Below the pieces are notes generated by a model. That model was given only the letters and a program-made list of their open reading frames with translations, did not search any database and was not told the DNA's origin. From CADEFQ01 sp035342635 (GTDB lineage: Bacteria > Pseudomonadota > Gammaproteobacteria > Steroidobacterales > Steroidobacteraceae), in NCBI GenBank assembly GCA_035342635.1, contig DAOQXO010000002.1, positions 1-64,000 on the forward strand: DNA of 64,000 nucleotides. The letters run 5' to 3'. Each line of letters starts with the position of its first letter. The first letter of the stretch is position 1. Positions 35,609-42,652 of the stretch are shown here, in pieces. The position numbers were made by a program, and so were the translations under genes.

Positions 35609-36236
35609 GCGAAAACCACGGCGCGTGAAACGCGCTGAACGCGGGTAGCGCCTCGCAGCGCGCGACGAGCGTGCGCAGCGCCGGATAGGGCGCCGCCTCG
35701 GGCGCCACGCCCACCGATTCGGTCAGAAAGGTCACCATGCAGGCCGTGGTGATGTCCGCCTGCGTCATACGCGAGCCGACGAGCCAGGCGCTTGCGCCGC
35801 GCAAGGCGCTTGCACGGTCGAGCTCGGCGAGCGCGCCCTGCATCTGCGCCCGGCAACGTTCGAGCCACGGCTCGTGGCGCTTCTCGGGCGGACGAAACGC
35901 GCTTTCGTAGATCTGGTCCCGGCCCTTCTCCGCGGCGCCCACTGCGAGGGCCATCAATTGCAGCGCCCGGCGGCGCGCCACACCGCTTGCGGGCAGCAGT
36001 GCCCGCTGTGGTCCGGCCTGCTCGTCGAGGTAGTCGAGAATGGCCGCAGACTCCACCAGCACTTCGCCGTCATCGAGCACGAGTGCAGGCACGCGACCCA
36101 ACGGGCTGTACTCACGGATGCGCGCGAAGTCGCGACCGACCGACCAGTCGAGGTGCTCGAACGGCATGCCATGGACGTGCATCGTGATCGCGACACGCCG
36201 CACGAAGGGCGAATCGAACATGCCAATGAGCTTCAT
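35598..36236 (-). CDS. Glutathione S-transferase family protein 1
   Basis: A 212-residue GST. N-terminal thioredoxin-fold domain (MKLIGMFDSPFVRRVAITMHVH) with the GSH-binding GRVPALVLDDGEVLVESAAILDYLDE, then the helical domain with WLVGSRMTQADITTACM. Ser in DSPFVRR is the probable catalytic residue. It lacks the SSCxWRVR signature of zeta-class maleylacetoacetate isomerase. Convergent and overlapping with yceH; divergent from the MOSC gene, with 39 bp between. Confidence 0.87.
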   Translation of the reverse strand: MKLIGMFDSPFVRRVAITMHVHGMPFEHLDWSVGRDFARIREYSPLGRVPALVLDDGEVLVESAAILDYLDEQAGPQRALLPASGVARRRALQLMALAVGAAEKGRDQIYESAFRPPEKRHEPWLERCRAQMQGALAELDRASALRGASAWLVGSRMTQADITTACMVTFLTESVGVAPEAAPYPALRTLVARCEALPAFSAFHAPWFSPSP

Positions 36237-36275
36237 CGCGGGATTCTAAGCCCCCACTCGATTAGGATGCGAGCC

Positions 36276-37097
36276 ATGCCAGTGCCGGACGTGCGCGTCG
36301 AATCCCTCGCCTTCTACCCGATCAAGGGCTGCCGGCGCATCTCCTGCCAGACAGCGGAACTCCTGCCGAGCGGCTTGCCGCACGACCGCGAATGGATGCT
36401 CGTCGACGAGAAGAACACCTTCATCACGCAGCGCACCGACCCGGTGCTCGCCACGGTGTCGCCCGCGCTGTCCCACGGCGCATTGACCATCGACGCGCCC
36501 GGTCGCGAGCGCCTCACCCTGCCGCTCGACCGCCGCGGCAGGCGACTCGCGGTGCGCGTATGGCGTGACGAAGTCGAGGCGGACGACATGGGCGATGAGG
36601 CCGCGGACTGGTTCACCGCGGTCGCCGGTCGACCGGTGCGCCTCGTGCGCTACGCACTCGACGCCGCGCGCGTCGCCGATCCGGCTTACGCCCGCGATGC
36701 GTATGCGCCGGTGCGCTTTCCTGACGGCTTTCCGATACTCGTTACGCTCACCGCGTCACTCGCCGCGCTCAATGCCGAGCTCGACACGCCGCTGCCGATG
36801 ACACGCTTCAGGCCCAGCATCGTTCTCGACGGCCTCGGTGCCTTCGACGAGGATCGCATCGACACGCTGCGCATCGGCGACGCCGAACTGCGCTGCGTGA
36901 AGCCCTGCGCCCGCTGCATCGTCACGACCACCGACCAGTTGACCGGAGAGCGCGCAATCGAGCCGCTGCCGACACTGAAACGCCTGCGCTGGAACCGCGA
37001 GCTGAAGGGCGTCACGTTCGGCGAAAACGCCGTGGTTCTGCGCCCCGGGCGCCTGAGTGTGGGTGATGCGGTGCGGGTGAGCTGGCGCACGCGCTGA
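36276..37097 (+). CDS. MOSC domain protein (YcbX-like)
   Basis: A 273-residue protein with an N-terminal MOSC_N domain (VESLAFYPIKGCRRISCQTAELLPSGLPHDREWMLVDE) and a C-terminal MOSC domain containing the conserved Cys in LRCVKPCARCIVTTTD and FGENAVVL. YcbX-type proteins are molybdenum-cofactor enzymes that reduce N-hydroxylated compounds. The CxxC-like pair replaces the 2Fe-2S domain absent here (E. coli YcbX carries one at its C-terminus). ATG 36276 has AGG about 8 nt upstream; ATG 36267 is also in frame. Confidence 0.85.
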   Translation: MPVPDVRVESLAFYPIKGCRRISCQTAELLPSGLPHDREWMLVDEKNTFITQRTDPVLATVSPALSHGALTIDAPGRERLTLPLDRRGRRLAVRVWRDEVEADDMGDEAADWFTAVAGRPVRLVRYALDAARVADPAYARDAYAPVRFPDGFPILVTLTASLAALNAELDTPLPMTRFRPSIVLDGLGAFDEDRIDTLRIGDAELRCVKPCARCIVTTTDQLTGERAIEPLPTLKRLRWNRELKGVTFGENAVVLRPGRLSVGDAVRVSWRTR

Positions 37098-37205
37098 CCG
37101 AAAGTCAAGCGGGAGAAGGCCTGGTCCTGTAAAGTGTGGAGACGCCCGCGACTTCCTTCGCCGCGGTATCCATGGCGACCCACTGGGATCGATTCGGACA
37201 GATCA

Positions 37206-37598
37206 TTGGCCAAACCCGGCACATCCAAATCCGCGCACCGGGAACGTCGCGAGAAGAGCCTCCGCGCCCGTGCGGCGAGCGACACGATGCGCGACGCCTA
37301 TCCGTCCGTCGATCACCTGCGCCTCACGCTCACCTTCGTCGACGTAACCCCCACGCCCGCGCCACAGTCCTTCGTGCTGCACCCACCGGCACGCGCCTAT
37401 TTCGAGTTCCCGTGCCCGTACTCCGATTGCGACGGCAGGTTCGATCTGGCCGCCATCGCGCGCGACACGATCAAGCCGGGCAGAAAGCACGCCGAAGGCA
37501 CGCTGGTCTGCGGCGGCGAGCGCACGCGCGGCCGCATCCCCAAGCAGCCGTGCGAACTGCGCGTCGACTATTCTGTCGACGTCGTCTATCAGGACTGA
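37206..37598 (+). CDS. Conserved hypothetical protein with Cys pairs
   Basis: A 130-residue protein if started at TTG 37206 (LAKPGTSKSAHRERREKSLRARA), or shorter from ATG 37287. The N-terminus is strongly basic. The middle has FEFPCPYSDCDGRFDL and later LVCGG, with a further Cys near the end (QPCELRVDY), a spacing that could bind zinc. I recognise the general appearance of a gammaproteobacterial family of unknown function but cannot name it. Its last 10 bp overlap the convergent DUF2779 nuclease gene. A TGTAAAGT box at 37127-37134 could be a -10 element. Confidence 0.6.
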   Translation: MAKPGTSKSAHRERREKSLRARAASDTMRDAYPSVDHLRLTLTFVDVTPTPAPQSFVLHPPARAYFEFPCPYSDCDGRFDLAAIARDTIKPGRKHAEGTLVCGGERTRGRIPKQPCELRVDYSVDVVYQD

Positions 37599-38947
37599 AG
37601 AAACCGGGCGAGCGTGACGAGCACTTCGGTGTCGCGCCGGCAGTAGGCGAGCAGTTCCTGCTCGAGTTGCGCGCGCCGCGGCTCATCGGGCCCGCCGTTG
37701 CGCAGCTCGAGGAACGCCCTCTGCGCCGCCTCGCCATCCTGCACCCCGCCCAGCGTGTCGTAAGCGAGCGCGGCGGTGATCGTCGGGATCACCGCCTTGA
37801 TCGACCATGAGCCCATCATCCGCGGGTGATAGTAGGCTCGCCGGGTGATCGGCAGCAGATCCACGAGACGCGCGCGCAGCCTGGCCAACTCCGCCTTGTG
37901 TTCCGGTGCAAGGCGCCCAAGAAGTTCGAGCGCCCGGCCTTCGAACGACGCGTTGTAGGCGTACACCGGGCCCTCGTCCGGCACCGCTGCGATGAGCGCC
38001 TTCGACAGCGCGGCGAAATCGCCGAACTGCCTGGTGGCGAGGTACTCGGCATGCCGCAACCCGCCGTCGGCGGCCTCGATGTGCAGCGACCACTGGAACG
38101 GCAGCGGCTCGTACGGCCGCGTGCCCACGACCTCGGGCACGGCGAAACCGATCGTCTCGAAATCGAGGTAGCTGCGCGGCCAGGGATGCCCGCGCAGTAC
38201 CGCGGCCTGCCCCGGATCGAAGGATGTCGTGCCGTCCGCGGCACCCGCGCGCACGCGCGGATCCTTGTGCGTCGAGAGGTCACTCGCCGGTGCGCCGCCC
38301 GAGCAGCGCCCGATGAACGGACACTCGTAAGGCACCCGGCACTGCGGCCCCATTGCGATCTGCGGCGTCTCGCGCGCCGACATCACGCGATGCAGGACGA
38401 TGGCCTCATCCGCCAGCGCCGGCAGCAGCGCCTCGACTTCGGCCGTGATGTCTTGCTCGATGAGCAGGCCGTGATACTCGCCTGCACGCTGCAGCGTGAA
38501 CGCGCTGTTGACGTGGCCGATGCGCGCACGCTCGACCCGCACCCGCGCGCCGCGCAGCACGAGCACCTGGAAGGCGGCATCCGCCACGTGCTCCGGCCTC
38601 ACGCTCGTCGATGCCTTGATCTCGACGAGTTCCGCGCCGCCGCGGTCACTGCGCAGCACGTCGGCGATGATGGCGAACTCGCCATTGCGAACGGCGGCCT
38701 GGTGCAGCACCGGCACACCGCCCGCGGCGAGTACGCGACTGGTCTGTGCAATGGCGGCCGGCATGCCGCGCTCACGATCGATCACCACGCCGGGCCAGAG
38801 CTTGCGCACGAAATCGTCGAAGGCCCGACCCTGCAGGATCGCGAGGCTCTCGGGCTCGCGGACCTCAAGCGGCGCATTGACCTCGAACCACAGCCGCTTG
38901 GCGCATTGCCGGCCGGACATGAAGCGGGATTTGGTCAGCCAGGGCAT
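37589..38947 (-). CDS. DUF2779 protein: Fe-S RecB-like nuclease plus RNase H-like domain
   Basis: A 452-residue protein. The N-terminal half has the layout of Cas4/AddB-like iron-sulphur nucleases: one Cys near the start (RQCAKRLWFE), the PD-(D/E)XK core with Asp in FAIIADVLR and ELVEIKAST, and three further Cys in QCRVPYECPFIGRC. The C-terminal half (from about residue 265) is the DUF2779 RNase H/DnaQ-like domain with SYLDFETIGFAVP, YAYNASFEGRALEL and YCRRDTEVLVTLARFL providing acidic residues. Function is unknown but DNA processing is likely. The start ATG 38947 is where the family begins; the frame runs 40 codons further upstream. It is not in a defence island. Confidence 0.85.
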   Translation of the reverse strand: MPWLTKSRFMSGRQCAKRLWFEVNAPLEVREPESLAILQGRAFDDFVRKLWPGVVIDRERGMPAAIAQTSRVLAAGGVPVLHQAAVRNGEFAIIADVLRSDRGGAELVEIKASTSVRPEHVADAAFQVLVLRGARVRVERARIGHVNSAFTLQRAGEYHGLLIEQDITAEVEALLPALADEAIVLHRVMSARETPQIAMGPQCRVPYECPFIGRCSGGAPASDLSTHKDPRVRAGAADGTTSFDPGQAAVLRGHPWPRSYLDFETIGFAVPEVVGTRPYEPLPFQWSLHIEAADGGLRHAEYLATRQFGDFAALSKALIAAVPDEGPVYAYNASFEGRALELLGRLAPEHKAELARLRARLVDLLPITRRAYYHPRMMGSWSIKAVIPTITAALAYDTLGGVQDGEAAQRAFLELRNGGPDEPRRAQLEQELLAYCRRDTEVLVTLARFLQS

Positions 38948-39015
38948 CGGCGCACTTTGCCGCATTGCGCCGGCGGCGTCACACCCCTGACTTGCGGGCG
39001 CGTTATGCTGGCAAG

Positions 39016-39954
39016 GTGAAGAACCTGCTGCTCCCGACGGCGTTGAGCCTGCAGGCCGCGATGGCACAAACCCCCGAGCCGTCGCAGCCCGACCGCGTCG
39101 CCGAACCGGTCGAAGAGATCATCATCGCTGCGCCCGAGCCACGCTACGTCGCACCCACGCTGCGCGACCGCATCGGGCGCGTGTGGGCACCGGTCTACGT
39201 CAATGGCCAGGGGCCGCTGCGACTCGTGCTCGACACCGGGGCGAGCCGCTCGGCCGTCACGACGGATGCCGCGCAGCGTCTCGGCTTGCCGGTCGAGACG
39301 GCGCCGACCGTCCTGCTGCGCGGCATGACGGGCGAGGCGCAGGCGCCGATCGTCGATGTCGAGCGCCTCGAGATCGGCGATCTGACAATCGAGCCCGCCA
39401 AGGTCCTGGTGGTCCCCGATGCCTTCGGCGGCGCCGAAGGCGTGCTCGCCGCGCGCGGCCTCAAGGACCGGCGCATCGAGATCGAGTTTCGCAACGATCG
39501 GATCTCGATCGCGCGATCCAGGAACCAGCGTGCCCCCGCGGGCTACACGTCCCTGCCGCTGCGATTGATCCGCGGCCATGTCCCGACCATCTCTGCGCAG
39601 GTGGGACGCATCCCGGTGCGCGCGATCATCGACACCGGTGCGCAGCAGACGACCGGCAACCTCGCGCTGCGCGAAGCACTGCAGGCGCGGCGGCGGCTCG
39701 AAGAAGAGAGCGACGTGATCATCGGTGTCACCGGTGACACGCAGGAGGGGGCGACGAGCAGCGTGCCGCCGATCTACCTCGGCAATGTCACGGTGAAGAA
39801 CGCGCAGATCACCTTCGTCGACCTGTTCATCTTCCAGCACTGGCGCTTGACGGAGGACCCCGCAATCATGATCGGCATGGACGTGCTCGGAATCCTCGAC
39901 ACGATGATCCTCGACTACAGGCGCCGGGAACTGCAGATCCGACTCGTGCAATAG
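39016..39954 (+). CDS. Retropepsin-like aspartic protease with two DTG sites
   Basis: A 312-residue protein starting at GTG 39016 with a hydrophobic N-terminus (LLLPTALSLQAAMAQ) that looks like a signal peptide. Two homologous retropepsin-type domains follow, each with an active-site triad: VLDTGASRSAVT (Asp73) and IIDTGAQQTTGN (Asp206). The second flank ILDTMILDYRRRELQI is a further family motif. Two DTG sites in one chain could form a pepsin-like pseudo-dimer active site. Exported aspartyl protease of unknown substrate. It starts 68 bp from the divergent DUF2779 gene. Confidence 0.82.
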   Translation: MKNLLLPTALSLQAAMAQTPEPSQPDRVAEPVEEIIIAAPEPRYVAPTLRDRIGRVWAPVYVNGQGPLRLVLDTGASRSAVTTDAAQRLGLPVETAPTVLLRGMTGEAQAPIVDVERLEIGDLTIEPAKVLVVPDAFGGAEGVLAARGLKDRRIEIEFRNDRISIARSRNQRAPAGYTSLPLRLIRGHVPTISAQVGRIPVRAIIDTGAQQTTGNLALREALQARRRLEEESDVIIGVTGDTQEGATSSVPPIYLGNVTVKNAQITFVDLFIFQHWRLTEDPAIMIGMDVLGILDTMILDYRRRELQIRLVQ

Positions 39955-40050
39955 GTTCGGGATCCGCCGCAACATGCCGGGACGCATGCATGCCGGACAA
40001 CGGCTGGCCGACCGCCTCGCGCTGCAACCCGGGTGACCGGGGCGGGGCCT

Positions 40051-40674
40051 TCAGGTCCCGACCTTCATGCCCCTCTGCACCGCCGGGCGCGCACCCACTT
40101 CGGCGACCCAGCGCCGCATGTTCGGATACGCATCGAGGTTGCCGGGGTAGCGCAGCATCGACACGGTGGCGAGCGGATAACCGAGCACGTCGGCAATCGT
40201 GTACTCGTCGCCCGCGATGTAACGGGTCGCCCCGAGCTGCTGCTCGATCGGTGCAATGAAGCGCAGACACAGCGCGTTGTAGTGTTCCACGGCCCAGGGC
40301 ATGGGCTCCGGCGCCAGCAGGTTGAAGACGAACTGGCCGGTGTAGGCCGCGCCGAGGTCGGCCTGGATGATGCCGAGCCACTGGAAGACGCGTGCCCGTG
40401 CCTCGAGGTCCGCGGGCAGCAGCTTGCCCGACTTCTCGGCGAGATAGAGCAGGATCGCCGCGGTGCCATACACGGTGAGTGGATTGCCGCTCGCCGTGTC
40501 ATGATCGACGATCGTCGGGATGCGCCCGACGGGGTTGATCGCAAGATAGCCGGGCGAGAGGTGCTCGCGCTTGGTGAGGGCGATCTTGTGGACGCGATAC
40601 TCGTAACCGGTCTCCTCGAGCATGATCGAGGCCTTGAGACCGTTGGCCGTGGGGGTCGTGTGCAGGTCTATCAT
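40051..40674 (-). CDS. Glutathione S-transferase family protein 2 (YfcG/Ure2-like)
   Basis: A 207-residue GST: MIDLHTTPTANGLKASIMLEETG, then NPVGRIPTIVDHD, LTVYGTAAILLYLAEKSGKLLP and the helical domain (AGDEYTIADVLGYPL). The TxxTxNG arrangement at the active site resembles the Nu-class YfcG/YghU enzymes, which act as disulphide-bond oxidoreductases with glutathione. The frame continues 45 codons upstream, but ATG 40674 is the family start. About 130 bp of non-coding DNA separates it from the divergent YciI gene. Confidence 0.87.
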   Translation of the reverse strand: MIDLHTTPTANGLKASIMLEETGYEYRVHKIALTKREHLSPGYLAINPVGRIPTIVDHDTASGNPLTVYGTAAILLYLAEKSGKLLPADLEARARVFQWLGIIQADLGAAYTGQFVFNLLAPEPMPWAVEHYNALCLRFIAPIEQQLGATRYIAGDEYTIADVLGYPLATVSMLRYPGNLDAYPNMRRWVAEVGARPAVQRGMKVGT

Positions 40675-40807
40675 TGAACAAGTCGCCTTTGTGGGAATCG
40701 GAGCAACTCGGGTTGCCGAGAGAGCCAGTATGTCCCAGTCTTCCGGCATCACTCGATCAGGGTTTTCCGATGTATGAGAACATCCCGCCCACCGGATGAG
40801 ACCCGCC

Positions 40808-41143
40808 ATGACGACACCCGTACACGAGAGATATCCGACCGCCTGCTACATCGTGATCTGCCGCGATGCGCCCGACGGCGCCGAGAAGCGCAAGGGAGCT
40901 ACCGCCGACCACCTGCGCCACATCGAGCAGGTCATCGACGAGCTGCATGTCGCGGGGCCGCTGTTCGACGAGGCGGGCAAGCGTCCGATCGGCAGCGTGC
41001 TGCTGCTGCGCACGCAGAGCGAACGGCAGGCGCGCGAGCTCACCGAGCGCGACCCGTATTTCAGGGCGGGCGTGTGGGAAACGATCGAAGTGCTGCCGTT
41101 CTTCCCGGCGGCAGGCGGCTACATCGGCGGCATTACCTGGTAG
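40808..41143 (+). CDS. YciI-like protein
   Basis: A 111-residue dimeric alpha-beta barrel protein of the YciI/YCII-related family: CYIVICRDAPDGAEKRKGATADHLRHI (with the conserved His) and ERDPYFRAGVWETIEVLPF (conserved Asp-Pro-Tyr). Function of the family is unknown, with similarity to muconolactone isomerase-like enzymes. ATG 40796 is an alternative in-frame start 4 codons earlier. A GST gene follows 22 bp downstream on the same strand. Confidence 0.8.
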   Translation: MTTPVHERYPTACYIVICRDAPDGAEKRKGATADHLRHIEQVIDELHVAGPLFDEAGKRPIGSVLLLRTQSERQARELTERDPYFRAGVWETIEVLPFFPAAGGYIGGITW

Positions 41144-41165
41144 AACCCGGCGCTGGGAGGCGCAG

Positions 41166-41798
41166 ATGACATCGCAGGACCGGCTCGTTTTTTTCCATTC
41201 TCCGAACACCCGCTCGACCGGCACGCTCGCGCTCCTCGAGGAACTCGGCGTGCCCTACGACCTGCAGGTGATCGACATGAAGGGCGGCGAGCAGCGCCGC
41301 CCGGAATACCTCGCGGTGAATCCGATGGGCAAGGTGCCGGCCGTGCGCCACGGCGATGCCCTCGTCACCGAACAGGGCGCGATCTTCATCTACCTCGCCG
41401 ACCTCTATCCTGCCGCCGGGCTTGCGCCGCCGATCGGCGATCCGCTGCGCGGACCGTACCTGCGCTGGCTGGTGTTCTACGGTTCGGCCTTCGAGCCGGC
41501 GGTCGTCGATCGCGCGCTGAAGCGCGAGCCCGGCCCGCCGGCGACCGTGCCCTACGGCGATTACGACACCACGATCGCGACGCTCAGGGGCCAGCTCGCA
41601 CAGGGGCCGTGGTTGCTCGGCGAGCGTTTTACCGCAGCCGATGTGCTGTGGGGCACGGCGCTCACCTGGATCACCGCGTTCGGCCTGGTGCCGGCCGATG
41701 AGCCGATCAAGGGCTATGTCGAGCGCTGGAATGCACGGCCCTCGGTGGCGCGGGCGCGGGCCATCGACGAGAAACTGGTGGCGAGCCGCGCTCAGTAG
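41166..41798 (+). CDS. Glutathione S-transferase family protein 3
   Basis: A 210-residue GST. LVFFHSPNTRSTGTLALLEELGVPYDLQVID carries the probable catalytic Ser, NPMGKVPAVRHGDALVTEQGAIFIYLAD the GSH-binding cis-Pro and Glu-Gln, and LLGERFTAADVLWGTALTW the helical-domain N-capping motif. GGAGG lies 6-10 nt before ATG 41166. It pairs with the YciI gene upstream. The final 7 bp overlap the convergent slyX gene. Confidence 0.87.
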   Translation: MTSQDRLVFFHSPNTRSTGTLALLEELGVPYDLQVIDMKGGEQRRPEYLAVNPMGKVPAVRHGDALVTEQGAIFIYLADLYPAAGLAPPIGDPLRGPYLRWLVFYGSAFEPAVVDRALKREPGPPATVPYGDYDTTIATLRGQLAQGPWLLGERFTAADVLWGTALTWITAFGLVPADEPIKGYVERWNARPSVARARAIDEKLVASRAQ

Positions 41799-42001
41799 TG
41801 CGGCGGGATTTCGATCGCGGTGGCCGAGGCACCGGCCGCCTCCTGCGCCGCGGCTTCGATCTGCCGCTCGAGCTGGCGGCCGCGCTCGCGCAGCAGCTCG
41901 ATGTCCTTCTGCTGGCGCGCCATCTCGTCACTCAGCTGCTGCAGCGCCAGCTCGAGGTGCGCCAGTTTCGTTTCGAGCAGCTCGATTCGATCATCGGCCA
42001 T
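41792..42001 (-). CDS. slyX: SlyX family protein
   Basis: A 69-residue, almost entirely coiled-coil protein (RIELLETKLAHLELALQQLSDEMARQQKDIELL) ending in IPPHY, the characteristic C-terminus of SlyX. Function is unknown; it is widespread in gammaproteobacteria and some relatives, which supports the taxonomic guess. It overlaps the GST gene at its 3' end, and the next gene on the same strand ends 12 bp upstream of its start. Confidence 0.88.
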   Translation of the reverse strand: MADDRIELLETKLAHLELALQQLSDEMARQQKDIELLRERGRQLERQIEAAAQEAAGASATAIEIPPHY

Positions 42002-42013
42002 CGTCCCCTCCGC

Positions 42014-42514
42014 TCAACGCATCGCCATCAGTTTGCGCGCGTGCACGATGAACGCCTGCGGATCGTGCGGCGTGACGAGCACCTTGCGGCGTGCAAACTC
42101 CAGCAACACCGCGCGTGACAGGTCGGTCGCAAACATGCGGAAGCGCCCGAGCCGCCGGTTCCAGAACCAGCCGGTGATCGCAAACAACCCGCCGTTGCCC
42201 CAGAGACGCAGCGAGCCGCGCACATCGTCGGCCACCCCGCGCACGACCCGCAGGTCGTCGAGCGCGAGCGTGGTGTCGAACCCGAGGCGGCGAATGACGA
42301 GATTGCGGCCCGTCAGGGTGTAGCCGCGTATCGCGAACGGCAGTGTCGATGCGACGAGCAACAACGGGGCACCGATCATCGCGAGTTTCCATGCCAATTG
42401 TTGCCGCGGGCCAATGAGCAAGCCCATCGCGGCGATGGCGCCCAGCAGCGCCAGCGTCGCCCAGGTGCCGATGCGCACCATCGTGCCCCATGGGGCCTGG
42501 TAATCGCGCTCCAT
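42014..42514 (-). CDS. PH-domain-like membrane protein
   Basis: A 166-residue protein with two hydrophobic helices (about residues 15-32 and 42-60) followed by a bacterial PH-like region (YTLTGRNLVIRRLGFDTTLALDDLRVV, AVLLEFARRKVLVTPHDPQAFI). The YTLT...L.I.R....T.I.L.D.. pattern is common to bPH proteins. Function unknown. It is upstream of slyX on the same strand and divergent from the patatin gene, with 138 bp between. Confidence 0.7.
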   Translation of the reverse strand: MERDYQAPWGTMVRIGTWATLALLGAIAAMGLLIGPRQQLAWKLAMIGAPLLLVASTLPFAIRGYTLTGRNLVIRRLGFDTTLALDDLRVVRGVADDVRGSLRLWGNGGLFAITGWFWNRRLGRFRMFATDLSRAVLLEFARRKVLVTPHDPQAFIVHARKLMAMR

Positions 42515-42652
42515 TGCTCGACATTATGCCGCACCGGCCCGGCGCCCGCCGCCCCGTGCCCTTGCCCCGCACGATCCCGCGCGCATCAGCTCTCGCCGGA
42601 CCATTATCGCGGCGGCCGGGATTCACGCTACGCTTGCGCGAGAGGTGACCCC

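Noticed and set aside
37589..38947. DUF2779 nuclease as a CRISPR Cas4 or defence gene
   Set aside because: No cas genes, array or other defence genes nearby; the RNase H-like domain marks a separate family.
35598..41798. GST genes as the missing maleylacetoacetate isomerase
   Set aside because: None carries the SSCxWRVR zeta-class signature, and they lie far from hmgA.
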